Assembly (NCBI RefSeq): GCF_003846445.2
Contig: NZ_CP030139.2
Span: forward strand, 2,335,223-2,399,222
Direction: 5' to 3'
Length of the DNA: 64,000 nucleotides
Origin: Synechococcus elongatus PCC 11801
GTDB taxonomy: Bacteria; Cyanobacteriota; Cyanobacteriia; Synechococcales; Synechococcaceae
Positions 25,309-34,812 of this stretch are shown piece after piece. Under the pieces are notes generated by a model that had not been told where the DNA came from, searched no databases, and saw only the letters and a program-made list of their open reading frames with translations. The translations under genes were made by a program, and so were the position numbers. Numbering within the stretch: position 1 is the stretch's first letter; every line of letters starts with the position of its first letter.

Positions 25309-27668
25309 ATGGTAGGCAGATGGACAAAGTGACAAGACCCTACGGAAGAGTACCAAGATACTCCTAAGTCTTGCTGCCATCGCCAATCTGTTGGGTAAGC
25401 AAGAAGAACTTTTGTAGGTATCTTCATTGCTCCTGCCAAATGCACGATCGCCGTATCAACCGTCACCAATAAATCCAGTTCCATCAGCACTTGAGCCGTC
25501 GCCGCGAAATCGACTAAGCGATCGCTCCAATCCATAACCCCCTCCGGCAACACCCCCTCATACCCCAACTGCAGACTCACCACCTCTAGATCTGGCCTCT
25601 GCACAACTTCTTGCACTGCTTCCAACATTGCCGCTAGCGAACAACTGCGCCGATCTGCCGTCGCACTTTTCTGTACCCCTGCCCGCCGACCTGCCTGCCA
25701 GACAATCCCGACTCGAAACTTGCGGTTCGCTTCCTCTTGAGGTGGTGGCAACGGACAAGGCAACCAACCTGCACTGTAGGGAATCTCCTGCAAGCTTGGC
25801 CACACCAACCGAGGCAACGACAACAGCGGCACCTGAAAATCAAACACTTGCTCTGTGACCTGCGCCGCAATCACCTCAATTCCCAAACTGGCGAGCGGCT
25901 CTGCAAACAATGGCACCAACACCGCATCCGTTTGAAACTGAATCCGAGCCTGTGGATAGCGATCGCGCAGCACCCACAAATAACGACTGAACTGAATCTG
26001 ATCGCCATAGCCCTGCTCTCCCCACACCAACAGCGATCGCGATCCCAGTTCTTCTCCTTGCCAACGCGGTTGCGGATAATAAGCCGCCAATACCGCTAAA
26101 CTTGGCTCTGCTGCAAACCGCGCCTCATAGGCCTCCCAGCCATCAGCCTTTCCCTGCCGCAATAATATTTCTGCGATCGCCAGTTGCGCATTCGCCCGCT
26201 CTGGAGCCTGTGCCAACACCTGTTGATACAGCACCAACGCCTCGTCATAGACAGCCGACAGATTGAGCGTATCGGCCTGGAGCTGAATGCGATCGACGTT
26301 CTCCGGTTGTTCTGTCAGCAATGCTGTGCTAATCCCTAGCGCTTCCGGTAGGCGATCGCAGTGACGTAACGCCAAACAAAGATTAGTAGAGAGCTTCGGC
26401 TGCAACGGAAACAGTTCAAGTCCCTGTCGATAAGTTGCGATCGCTGCTTCCCATTGCCCCAACTGCGTTTGCGCCACTCCTAACAAGTTGTAATACTCTG
26501 CTCGTTCTTCCTCCGGTACCTTCACAGAATCTAATAGTGCTAGCGCTGTCTCTGGCTGCTGCGCCGTTAAAACTAGCCGTACTTGCTCCAAAACACAGGC
26601 AGGCGATCGGGGTAACGTCGCCAGACAAGTTTCCGCTGCGACTAAGTCCTCAGAGAGTCGGTACTGCTGCGCCCGATCGAGCAACACGGCCTCAATCTCA
26701 ACTTCTGGCGTAGGGTCATCACCCGATCGCTGATCCAGAATCAGCAATAGCGTATTGACCTGCTGCGCCAGAGAGTAAAAGTATTGCTGATAGACCTGCT
26801 GCGATCGCTGCTGCATTGCTTGCCATTGCTCAGTGGAAATCACTTGCAGCTTCTGCGGCAACTCTAAACATTGCTCCTCAGCCACCTGCAGCGAAAACTT
26901 AGACCAATCCAGCAACTCCGAAAAGGGCAACACCCAGTCATCAGCTAAAACGACTGGAACCGCACCCGCCGCCATTACCTCCAGTAGCCGATAGGAAAAA
27001 ACATCATGGCCTCGCGGTGCTGCTGAAAAGCGCGATCGAGCCATTAACTCCGTATAAATTTGTTGCTCAGCACTCAATCCTTGAGGAGCATCGGCATAAT
27101 TCAACGCCCCCCAATAGCTTTGCTGAATCAACTCAACCTCAATCTCTGGCGGCTGATGAAGCAGTTGCAATTGCTCTCGCACTGAATGACTATTGGCTCC
27201 CCGAAAGCTCAGTAAAGTCGATCGCTCTCGGGTTGGATAACACTGCCGATCGAGTAGCGGCATCGCCGGAAAACTAATATCAATCCCAGCGCGATAATTC
27301 TCAGTTGTATGGCAATGACTGACCACCAACACATCCGGTAGCGCCTGCATGATCGCCGGCCATTTTGCCAACGGATTCATATTGATCAACACTAAGGGCT
27401 TCCCGTAGCCACTGACCGGATGCTCGAAGAGATACTCTAAAATTTCCTCATCCGTCGGAAAGCGATCGCCCTTTAAGATTGCTTTGGTCTGCGCCCCGTA
27501 GTAAGGCCAGTTCGTTTCTAGGGCAAAATCTGCATCTAGAAAAATATAATCAGCCTGCCCTAAATCCTCAGCCCGCGCTGGATGGTACTTGAGAACCGTA
27601 AAAAAGCGATCGTGCCAAACAGTCCGGAATGACCAATTCTCAGCCTCAGCTAGATAAAAGGTAGCCAT
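25302..27668 (-). CDS. Exostosin-like + TPR + GT9-like fusion protein
   Basis: 788 residues in three parts. The N-terminal domain (about 1-290) has an exostosin/GT47-type block, SRFSAAPRGHDVFSYRLLEVMAAGAVPVVL split across 212-242. TPR-like repeats follow (about 330-520, ERAEYYNLLGVAQTQLGQWE). The C-terminal glycosyltransferase-B module (about 545-780) contains SLLVWGEQGYGDQIQFSRYL and VDTAIVHLAGAM, resembling ADP-heptose-type GT9 enzymes. The C-terminal module is shared with the protein at 29242-30687. Probably a multi-step glycan or protein glycosyltransferase; acceptor unknown. Confidence 0.8.
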   Translation of the reverse strand: MATFYLAEAENWSFRTVWHDRFFTVLKYHPARAEDLGQADYIFLDADFALETNWPYYGAQTKAILKGDRFPTDEEILEYLFEHPVSGYGKPLVLINMNPLAKWPAIMQALPDVLVVSHCHTTENYRAGIDISFPAMPLLDRQCYPTRERSTLLSFRGANSHSVREQLQLLHQPPEIEVELIQQSYWGALNYADAPQGLSAEQQIYTELMARSRFSAAPRGHDVFSYRLLEVMAAGAVPVVLADDWVLPFSELLDWSKFSLQVAEEQCLELPQKLQVISTEQWQAMQQRSQQVYQQYFYSLAQQVNTLLLILDQRSGDDPTPEVEIEAVLLDRAQQYRLSEDLVAAETCLATLPRSPACVLEQVRLVLTAQQPETALALLDSVKVPEEERAEYYNLLGVAQTQLGQWEAAIATYRQGLELFPLQPKLSTNLCLALRHCDRLPEALGISTALLTEQPENVDRIQLQADTLNLSAVYDEALVLYQQVLAQAPERANAQLAIAEILLRQGKADGWEAYEARFAAEPSLAVLAAYYPQPRWQGEELGSRSLLVWGEQGYGDQIQFSRYLWVLRDRYPQARIQFQTDAVLVPLFAEPLASLGIEVIAAQVTEQVFDFQVPLLSLPRLVWPSLQEIPYSAGWLPCPLPPPQEEANRKFRVGIVWQAGRRAGVQKSATADRRSCSLAAMLEAVQEVVQRPDLEVVSLQLGYEGVLPEGVMDWSDRLVDFAATAQVLMELDLLVTVDTAIVHLAGAMKIPTKVLLAYPTDWRWQQDLGVSWYSSVGSCHFVHLPTIS

Positions 27669-27675
27669 GACGAAA

Positions 27676-29019
27676 TCAAGCCTGCGTTAAGAACAGGCAC
27701 TGATCGCGTTCTAATTCGGCTAAGAAATTCCAAACCAACTCAGCTACTGCCTCTAATTCCCAGGGCTTACCCGTTGCATAATCCAACGGTTGCAACTGCT
27801 GGAACCGCTGCACCAAATCCTTCACCAGTAGCGATCGCTCAAACAACGGTCGAATCAACGCCCCAAACAGCGGCTCATAGGTCAGCATCCCCAAAAACTC
27901 ACCATGCAACGCCCGCGCCAAACTAAAGCGCTCCCGCAGCTTCAACTTCTCCTGGAGCTGCTTTTCAATCCCTGGTTGTGCCAACTGCGGATGCAACTGC
28001 ACCGTCAGCCCCAAGCGCTGCTCCAATGGCCACTCCTCCCAATCATCTGCCGATCGCAACGGCTGCGGACTACACCAAAAATCAAATAGACGATTAACCG
28101 GATGCAACAGGTCATACAGATAAGCCTGATCCAGTAAACTTGCCTCCTGTATTCCCAACGCCCAAAACGCCGGAATCTGGTCGCGATCGCCAAACAACTC
28201 ATTCAGTCGCCACAGTGGTGCTTGCACCATTCCTAAAAACTCAAGTCCTGCAGCTTCTAGGTATTGTCGAAGGTCTGGGATGCCATAGCCTTTATCTGCT
28301 TGCAACAGCAAATTTGCCAATAGCCACTGCTCTAGCTCGTCCTGCTTCTCTTCCTTCTGTAGCTGCAGCGGCATATTCCAAACCGCCGCCCGACTCAAAA
28401 TCCCCGGTTGCAGCGCATTCATCAACTCCGTCGCCGCTTCCATTTCCGCTGCTTCTGGATTGCCATCCAAAAAGCCCAAAAACTTGAATAGTTCCTGTAA
28501 GCGGTAATGAGCAATCCGTTGATTCTTGGAATGTAAATTGGTGCGAATAATGCCATCAGGCTTCAGCACAGCTTTCATTTGTCCCAGAGCTGCCGCCGGA
28601 TCATCAAAGAAATAGAGCAGCTCATCACAATTGATATAGTCAAACGCCAGCCCTAGCTGACCAATTTCATCCAGCCCTAGGGCATAGAACTTGACTGCTG
28701 GAAACCCCTGAAACTTCAGTCGTTCCTGTGCCAACTCCACCGACTTAGGCGACAGGTCGACTCCAACAATGGTGGCTCCCGGATTGGCTAGCGCCAACAT
28801 CAACGTCTTAAAGCCGCTGCCACAACCCACATCTAAAATGCAGGCTCCCTCTGTGGATCTCAGCTTGCGATCGCGCCGATAAAATGCTGAACGAATATCA
28901 TGAATCGCTAGCGCCCCGTAGTTTTCCTTGGGTGTTGCCTCCAACGGCACTCGCGGATAGGGCCCATAGTCAAACTGAGCGCGAATCCGTTCCAAAGCCT
29001 CAGGCGACAGCGAAGACAT
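27676..29019 (-). CDS. SAM-dependent methyltransferase with long C-terminal domain
   Basis: 447 residues. The N-terminal class I methyltransferase (about 50-200) has LDVGCGSGFKTLMLALANPG, VGVDLSPKSVELAQ and YINCDELLYFFDDPAAALGQM. An unassigned helical C-terminal region of about 240 residues follows, rich in Leu and Gln. The opening FDYGPYPRVPLE is seen in methyltransferases fused or linked to TPR glycosylation proteins. Its stop is 8 bp from the start of the downstream exostosin-TPR gene, implying one transcript. Substrate unknown. Confidence 0.82.
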   Translation of the reverse strand: MSSLSPEALERIRAQFDYGPYPRVPLEATPKENYGALAIHDIRSAFYRRDRKLRSTEGACILDVGCGSGFKTLMLALANPGATIVGVDLSPKSVELAQERLKFQGFPAVKFYALGLDEIGQLGLAFDYINCDELLYFFDDPAAALGQMKAVLKPDGIIRTNLHSKNQRIAHYRLQELFKFLGFLDGNPEAAEMEAATELMNALQPGILSRAAVWNMPLQLQKEEKQDELEQWLLANLLLQADKGYGIPDLRQYLEAAGLEFLGMVQAPLWRLNELFGDRDQIPAFWALGIQEASLLDQAYLYDLLHPVNRLFDFWCSPQPLRSADDWEEWPLEQRLGLTVQLHPQLAQPGIEKQLQEKLKLRERFSLARALHGEFLGMLTYEPLFGALIRPLFERSLLVKDLVQRFQQLQPLDYATGKPWELEAVAELVWNFLAELERDQCLFLTQA

Positions 29020-29241
29020 AGCGTCCCAAGCAACAGCGATCGTATTTTGGCAGCCTACCCCGCTGAAGTCAGCCTGTTATCAAGCAGCCTAGCAGTCATT
29101 CATAGCCTGATTGCCTAAAACCTGTCAGCCATGCTCGTCTAGAGACACCACAAAGGCCCTTAGGCCTGCTCAGGTTGCTAGGTTTTGCTGGAGCTGCATA
29201 GAAAAATAGGAATAGCGATCGCGGCAGAACGACTCAGCTGC

Positions 29242-30687
29242 TCAGTAAGGATGCAGTCTAGTAGGGTCTGAGTCCAAATCCCGTTGCAGCTGCTCAAAGA
29301 CCGATCGCCAATCCCCCGCGATCGCCTGCCGATAGAGTCGCATAGAGTCATACCAAGGGGTTGTCGTTCCTGTTTGTCTCCAGCGCCAATCCGCAACCTT
29401 CGGCAACAGCACCCAAACCGGAACACCCAAAGCACCAGCCAAATGCGCGATCGCGGTGTCCACCGTGATCAGGAGATCTAGCTGACTGAGTAAAGCGGCT
29501 GTATCTACAAAGGAGTGGATTTGATCGGAGAGGTCACAATCTGTCCAATCCGGATTCTGTTGTAGTGCCTGACTTGCAGAGCCAAGTTGTAAACTCCAAA
29601 ACTGACAATCCTCCAGCTTCAATCGCAACTGGAGAAAATACTCAAGCGGCACACTTTTATCGGCTTGTCGCCATTGAAAACGACGATCGCTTGTCTCACC
29701 AGCCTGCCAAACAAAACCAACTTGAAGCAGATGAGGATTTGCCTTCAATTTGCTGCCACCAAATTGAGGCGATCGCGGCAGATAACCCTGAGCGAGTGGA
29801 ATCGTTTCAGCTGTTGCCCCAAGTCGTTCAGGCAATGACAACAGGGGCAGATGAAAGTCGTAGGCCGGTTCAACCTCAAAAGTGAATTGAGTGGCGACTT
29901 GTAGATTGGTGATCGCGAGTTGTTGAAAGAGTGCTGCTAATGGCTCACTAACCAGCAGCAATAAAGGTGTTTCGGGCCAGCGAGCGCGCAAGACGGATAG
30001 GTAGCGCACAAACTGAATCTGATCGCCGTAACCTTGTTCACCCCAAATCAATAGTGTTTTATCAGTCAGGTCTTCGCCTTGCCAGAGCGGACGACCAAAA
30101 CTGGGCAATCGATCGCGTAACTCTGGAAACACCAATAGCCGACTTTCATACTCTGGCCAACCCTGCGACCAATCCCCCAGTCCTAATCGCAACTTACTGC
30201 GCAGGAACTGTGCCTCAGCCATCGTTGGATCAAGCTGCAAAGCGCGATCGCAACTCGTTAAAGCTTTTGGCCAGTCCCCCAAACTCTGTAAGGCCACAGC
30301 TCGGTGATGCCAGAGGTCTGTTGTTTGTTCTACAGCCTGATCAAGCAGAGCGATCGCTTCCGCATATCGGCCTTGCTCATTGAGGACAGCCGCCCAAGCT
30401 GCGATCGCCTGAGGGCAACCGGGCTGGGATTCCAACGCTGCTTGATAGGCTGCGATCGCTTCCTCCACTTGCCCAGCCGCCGCTAGCCAATCTCCCCAGC
30501 GGCGCAAAATCGCAGAGTTCTCTGGCTCCTGCCAAGCGGCTAGTTCGATTAGTTGCAGCGCTGTTGACCAGTCTTGCTGACTCGCGGCTTGTTCAGCCCA
30601 CTGCTGCAACTGCGTTACAGATGCGGTTTCAAGATCACCAAGAGCAAGCTCTATCAATTGCGATCGCGATTCTTTCAACCTTTTCAT
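29242..30687 (-). CDS. TPR protein with GT9-like glycosyltransferase domain
   Basis: 481 residues from ATG 30687, chosen because the longer frame (30774) would overlap the upstream FAD gene. N-terminal TPRs (about 10-185, including DWSTALQLIELAAWQEPENS and ALESQPGCPQAIAAWAAVL) precede a GT-B-like C-terminal domain (about 205-450) with TLLIWGEQGYGDQIQFVRYL, VGFVWQAGETSDRRF and VDTAIAHLAGALGVPVW. This module is paralogous to the C-terminus of the protein at 25302-27668. Role probably in glycan or pilin glycosylation (inference). Confidence 0.82.
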   Translation of the reverse strand: MKRLKESRSQLIELALGDLETASVTQLQQWAEQAASQQDWSTALQLIELAAWQEPENSAILRRWGDWLAAAGQVEEAIAAYQAALESQPGCPQAIAAWAAVLNEQGRYAEAIALLDQAVEQTTDLWHHRAVALQSLGDWPKALTSCDRALQLDPTMAEAQFLRSKLRLGLGDWSQGWPEYESRLLVFPELRDRLPSFGRPLWQGEDLTDKTLLIWGEQGYGDQIQFVRYLSVLRARWPETPLLLLVSEPLAALFQQLAITNLQVATQFTFEVEPAYDFHLPLLSLPERLGATAETIPLAQGYLPRSPQFGGSKLKANPHLLQVGFVWQAGETSDRRFQWRQADKSVPLEYFLQLRLKLEDCQFWSLQLGSASQALQQNPDWTDCDLSDQIHSFVDTAALLSQLDLLITVDTAIAHLAGALGVPVWVLLPKVADWRWRQTGTTTPWYDSMRLYRQAIAGDWRSVFEQLQRDLDSDPTRLHPY

Positions 30688-30709
30688 CTTGGCGGATGCC
30701 AGTGAAGGT

Positions 30710-32689
30710 TCAAGGGCGTAGCCAATTGCGATCGAGCAGGGTGGTTCCAGGAAACGCGATCGGATTACCCGCATTTACTAGTCGTCGTTGCAGGGCTTCA
30801 AGTTGCGGTTCTTGGCGAGGCAGTTCATCCACCAATTCAGCTGGAGTGATTTGCTGTTGCAGCACAAAATCCGCCACAGTCCCGGCTGCTACCCCCGCTG
30901 ACCACTCAAAGCTATGGACGCGGTAGGCTGCTGCCACGCTGTAACTAAAAGCGATCGCTTTGCCAGTGACGAGCAGATTATCGACTCGCTGCGGAATCAT
31001 GGCTCGCAGGGGAATTTGGCCGGGATAAGCCAAGCCTTGCGGTAGCCGAACGCCAGCCCGCTCCGTATTGCCAGGTTTTTCGGGCGGCGACTCGGTCAGG
31101 CAAGGATGAAAGTCGAGCGCGTACTGCGTAATGCCCACGGAGTCAGGGAAAAGGCGCGGCCGAGGCACAATCGGTAGATCCGTCGCTGCGTTGCCTTGCA
31201 AAAACGCTTCTCGCGCCAGCCGCTGCCGCAAGGCCTCATAGTCTTGGGGCGACAGGGTCTCTTGATAGATCGGATCCGCATAGTCGGGGCGGGCAATATC
31301 CGTTTCAACCAAGGAAAATCCCTGGGGATAGGTCGAAGACGAACGACCAATAAGCCGCCGGCCCTCGCGGATGTAGGGATATTTGGAGAGCCCATGCGCC
31401 GTGCCCATCGGCTGCTCAATGCCTTGTAAGAGTCGATAGAAAGGAAAGGGCTGTTTGACGTTCGGCCCTAATTGAGAGTCGGTATTGCCCTGGGACAGCC
31501 AATAGAAAAAGGAGAGGGCATGTTCTTCGCCCCGCTGAAGGGTTTCGGTGCGCAGACCGCCTAGCCAGCCACCCGGTTCCAGTTGGCCACTGGCCCGCAA
31601 TTGCTCGGCGCTGAGGATGAGATTATCGGCAGCAGTCCCTGGTCGATAGTCATTGCCCCACGTCCAGTTCTGCATGGACCAATCACCGGGCTGCGGAATG
31701 GTGACATTGCGTCCGGGCTGCAGTTGAGGCGATCGCGGTTGGGGTGCCCAAATCCGGCGATAGGTAAAGAGAGTATCAGGGTTAGCAAAACGCGACAGTT
31801 CATAACTGAAGTAAGGCGCGTAGCGATCGTAGAAAGGTGGGCGATCGGGTTGATAGGATGCTGGCGTTTGCTCCATGGCAAACGTGTAGGTAAAGCCTTG
31901 AGTGCAGTAAGAGTCAGGCTGAGTCACAGGCGAGGAAGGATTCCCCGGCGATCGCGGATCGAGGCCCAGGCGATAAGGGACATCGGCTAGCGGCAACAGT
32001 TCTCCTGTTTCGGTGGCTTCAATCACGATCCAGCGCTGTGGCTGACCAGCAGGTGGTTGCAGTTGCAGAACGTTTTTCTGAAGCAAAGCGGAGTCTTCGG
32101 GCCGATAGGCATCCTCAATCCAAGCGGAGAGGGGCAGCGTGTTGAGGGGTGCACCGATCGCAGGCCGATGCTGAATCGCCGTCACTGACTCAATCCAGCG
32201 GCGATCGCGATCAAAATTCAGTGCTTTAACGACGGTATTCGGGAGCCAATGTAGCTTGCCTTGCCCACGTTGCTCTGCCTCGCGCAGTTGCGCTTCCAGG
32301 AGTTGCGCCGCATCACGGGGCAAAAAGCAAATCTGGCTAACCCAACAATCACCAGGATTCTCACGCCCATAGAACTGACGCAGGCGATCGCGAAAGCGTT
32401 GGTAGCCTTGGGGATAAACCTGCAATGTCTGCTGCAGACCCGCTTCATCCAGGGCTGAGGTGCCCTGCGAGGAGACTTGTCCACCCAGCCAATCAGTGAT
32501 TTCGGTCAGACAAACCGTGCGCCCAGCCAACAGCCCCGCTTCGGCAGCAGCTACCCCAGACAGTCCACCGCCCACGACTAAAATTTCACAGGTAAGTGTG
32601 GACTGCGTAGCGGCATTAGCGATCGCGGCAGAACCCAGACTCACTGCAAGTCCAATACTGCTGATCCAGAGCCTGATTGGCCGACCCAT
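30710..32689 (-). CDS. Exported FAD-dependent oxidoreductase (FAD_oxidored family)
   Basis: 659 residues. A signal peptide (hydrophobic 7-24, cut near AIANA-ATQ) is followed by an FAD-binding Rossmann start, ILVVGGGLSGVAAAEAGLLAGR (split at 36-57, GxGxxG at 40-45), and TEITDWLGGQVSSQG. The C-terminal VDNLLVTGKAIAFSYSV block is also typical of the family. The substrate is unknown; relatives occur in carbohydrate and secreted-enzyme contexts. Its ATG shares bases with the ATG of the divergent gene at 32688. Likely upstream gene of the minus-strand TPR/methyltransferase group. Confidence 0.82.
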   Translation of the reverse strand: MGRPIRLWISSIGLAVSLGSAAIANAATQSTLTCEILVVGGGLSGVAAAEAGLLAGRTVCLTEITDWLGGQVSSQGTSALDEAGLQQTLQVYPQGYQRFRDRLRQFYGRENPGDCWVSQICFLPRDAAQLLEAQLREAEQRGQGKLHWLPNTVVKALNFDRDRRWIESVTAIQHRPAIGAPLNTLPLSAWIEDAYRPEDSALLQKNVLQLQPPAGQPQRWIVIEATETGELLPLADVPYRLGLDPRSPGNPSSPVTQPDSYCTQGFTYTFAMEQTPASYQPDRPPFYDRYAPYFSYELSRFANPDTLFTYRRIWAPQPRSPQLQPGRNVTIPQPGDWSMQNWTWGNDYRPGTAADNLILSAEQLRASGQLEPGGWLGGLRTETLQRGEEHALSFFYWLSQGNTDSQLGPNVKQPFPFYRLLQGIEQPMGTAHGLSKYPYIREGRRLIGRSSSTYPQGFSLVETDIARPDYADPIYQETLSPQDYEALRQRLAREAFLQGNAATDLPIVPRPRLFPDSVGITQYALDFHPCLTESPPEKPGNTERAGVRLPQGLAYPGQIPLRAMIPQRVDNLLVTGKAIAFSYSVAAAYRVHSFEWSAGVAAGTVADFVLQQQITPAELVDELPRQEPQLEALQRRLVNAGNPIAFPGTTLLDRNWLRP

Positions 32690-33059
32690 GCCTGCACTCT
32701 CCTGCCACCAAACCGCCTCGATTCTGCCACTGCAGCGGCAAAACTGGCTGCTGGGTGCGATCGCGGTTCTCTTCCTCTGGCTTGGACCTTGGATGATGCC
32801 TCAAGCGATCGCCGCACCTTGTCGCACGATCGCGGGCGATCGCATTTGCATCGAACAGATCACGCGCAGTGCCAAAAATTACTGGGAATATCGTCTGACG
32901 CTGAGCCGCAATGGCCAACGGCAAGCACCAGCAATCTACAACTGCCGCGATCGCTACTGGCAACAAGCCGGTCAGAGTCAGGCGTTTGCTGAGGATGGTA
33001 TTGGGGATTGGCTTTGTCGCACCCTCTCAGCTCGAAGCTCGGAAGGCAAGAAGGTATGA
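32688..33059 (+). CDS. Small exported cysteine-containing protein
   Basis: 123 residues with a signal sequence (WLLGAIAVLFLWLGPWMM, 20-37, cut near AIA-AP) and a short mature domain holding four cysteines after APC, RIC, YNC and WLC, which could form two disulfides. I do not recognise the family. ATG 32688 overlaps head-to-head with the start of the divergent FAD gene; no other ATG precedes the hydrophobic segment. Confidence 0.65.
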   Translation: MPALSCHQTASILPLQRQNWLLGAIAVLFLWLGPWMMPQAIAAPCRTIAGDRICIEQITRSAKNYWEYRLTLSRNGQRQAPAIYNCRDRYWQQAGQSQAFAEDGIGDWLCRTLSARSSEGKKV

Positions 33060-33098
33060 TGGTGAATTGCATGCAATCGAAAGTCTCCGGAGCCGTTC

Positions 33099-33335
33099 AT
33101 GTCTCGCGTCTGTCAATTGACCGGCAAAAAGGCCAATAACGCCTACGCCATCTCCCACTCGCACCGTCGCACCAAGCGCCTGCAAAACGTCAACTTGCAA
33201 GAAAAACGCATTTGGTGGCCGGAAGGAAACCGCTTCGTCAAGCTGCGGTTGTCGACCAAAGCGATCAAAACCCTGCAAAAGAAAGGCCTCAGCGCCTACG
33301 CTCGCGAGCTGGGAATCGACCTCAAGCGTCTGTAA
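33099..33335 (+). CDS. rpmB: 50S ribosomal protein L28
   Basis: A 78-residue basic ribosomal protein: [20 protein letters not shown], then [21 protein letters not shown] and a C-terminal [14 protein letters not shown]. Normal length for cyanobacteria. A terminator follows immediately, so it is likely the last gene of its transcript. Confidence 0.96.
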   Translation: MSRVCQLTGKKANNAYAISHSHRRTKRLQNVNLQEKRIWWPEGNRFVKLRLSTKAIKTLQKKGLSAYARELGIDLKRL

Positions 33336-33363
33336 GCTTGGCCAGATATCTGGCAGCCTTTGT

Positions 33364-33397
33364 AGCCCGCTGTTCTGAAGAGAACGACGGGCTTTTT
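33364..33397 (+). terminator. Rho-independent terminator after rpmB
   Basis: AGCCCGCTGTTCT pairs with AGAACGACGGGCT (two central mismatches), GAAG loop, then TTTTT. Confidence 0.85.
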
Positions 33398-33507
33398 AGT
33401 AGCCTCTGGTGGACTCAGATAGTTCAAGACGGCAAAGAGCACTACTTTTCTCTCGTCCTCGAGCTTCTACGCCGACTGCCGGATCAAGAGAGGCTGCCTT
33501 GCAAATA

Positions 33508-34812
33508 TCAGGAGCGCCACCAGCAGTAGAGCAGCGCCGCCGAGAGTTGCAAGACGACGGTTGGAACGCCGTAGGGCAACCAGTCGCGGAAGTGAATGGG
33601 CGTATCGTGCTGGCGAGCAATCCCAGCGCCGACTAGGTTGGCTGAAGCACCAATCAATGTGGCATTGCCACCCAAGGTCCCGCCAAACATCAGGGCAAAG
33701 AAAAGCGGATAAGCCTGAGGAGCGATCGCATCACCGGCGATTGTCAGGCCAGCCGTTTGGCAGTAGCTAACCATGATGGGCGTCAAGGCAGCCACTAGCG
33801 GAATGTTGGGGATGAACGCTGAGAGCACGCCTGTTAACAACAAGAGCAACAGACTGCCCTGCAACACATTGGTGCCAATCAAGGTGGTCAACCCTTGAGC
33901 GATCGCGGCCATCGCACCACTGCTTTGTAGCCCGCCAATCAGGACGAACACACCCATGAAGTAGACCAAGGTTGACCAGTCGATCGCGGCAAAGAGGCGA
34001 TCGACACTGATCAGGCGACTTTGATGGCAGATGGCTAGCGCTGCGGTGGCACCCGCCAGAGCTGTTGCGTCGGGACTGAGGGGAACAGGCAAGCGCTCAC
34101 CGGTCGTAAATAACACCAGCATCAGACAGGTCACCACCAACAGCATCTTCATGGCTTGGCGATGGTGAGGGCGGGGTGGCGTCAAGTCTGGCACTGTGAA
34201 GCGTGCTGTCCAAATCTTGCGGTAGAGCCAAGGCAGTGTTGGCAACAGGACGACTAGACTCAGCAATCCTCCCAGACTCAACTGCGATAGATACTGACTA
34301 AAGGTGAAGCCCACGCCTGTTGCCACAATATAAGTGGCGGGATCGCCGACTAAGGTCAACAGACCAGCACTATTGGCTGTCAGCACCAGCAGGATGAGGA
34401 GGGGCCGCGGGTCCAGTTTCAGCTCTTTGGCCAGGGGGGGTAAGAGCGGTGCCAGTAGCATCACAGTGGTGGCGTTGGGCAAGACCGCACAGATCGGGCT
34501 GGTCAGCAGCATGATCCCTAACAGCAATCGCCGACCATCTCCCCGCGAGGCCAAGACGACTCGGTGAGCCAAGCCGTTAAACGCGCCAGTCGCTTCAAGG
34601 GCTTGCACGAGAACCATCATCCCGAAGAGAAGTGCGAGTGTGCCGTGTGCTTTGGCAATACTGGCGACTGCTTCAGGCATGGTCAGCTGGCCCGTGATGA
34701 CCAACAGCATCGCGCCAACCAACGCGACGACGGTCAGATCGGTCAGCTCCAAGGCGGCCGCGATAATCACAGCCAAAAAGATCGCGATCGCCACAATTGC
34801 AGCAAGGCTCAT
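33508..34812 (-). CDS. ArsB/NhaD-superfamily permease (SLC13-like anion transporter)
   Basis: 434 residues from ATG 34812, where the membrane region begins (MSLAAIVAIAIFLAVII); the longer frame to 34872 adds a hydrophilic Cys-containing leader. About eleven hydrophobic segments. PICAVLPNATTVMLLAPLLPP and FIPNIPLVAALTPIM are the two inverted-repeat hairpin motifs of the ion transporter superfamily (ArsB, NhaD, DASS). The substrate (arsenite, Na+/H+, sulfate or other anion) cannot be assigned. No ars genes are nearby. Confidence 0.85.
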   Translation of the reverse strand: MSLAAIVAIAIFLAVIIAAALELTDLTVVALVGAMLLVITGQLTMPEAVASIAKAHGTLALLFGMMVLVQALEATGAFNGLAHRVVLASRGDGRRLLLGIMLLTSPICAVLPNATTVMLLAPLLPPLAKELKLDPRPLLILLVLTANSAGLLTLVGDPATYIVATGVGFTFSQYLSQLSLGGLLSLVVLLPTLPWLYRKIWTARFTVPDLTPPRPHHRQAMKMLLVVTCLMLVLFTTGERLPVPLSPDATALAGATAALAICHQSRLISVDRLFAAIDWSTLVYFMGVFVLIGGLQSSGAMAAIAQGLTTLIGTNVLQGSLLLLLLTGVLSAFIPNIPLVAALTPIMVSYCQTAGLTIAGDAIAPQAYPLFFALMFGGTLGGNATLIGASANLVGAGIARQHDTPIHFRDWLPYGVPTVVLQLSAALLYCWWRS

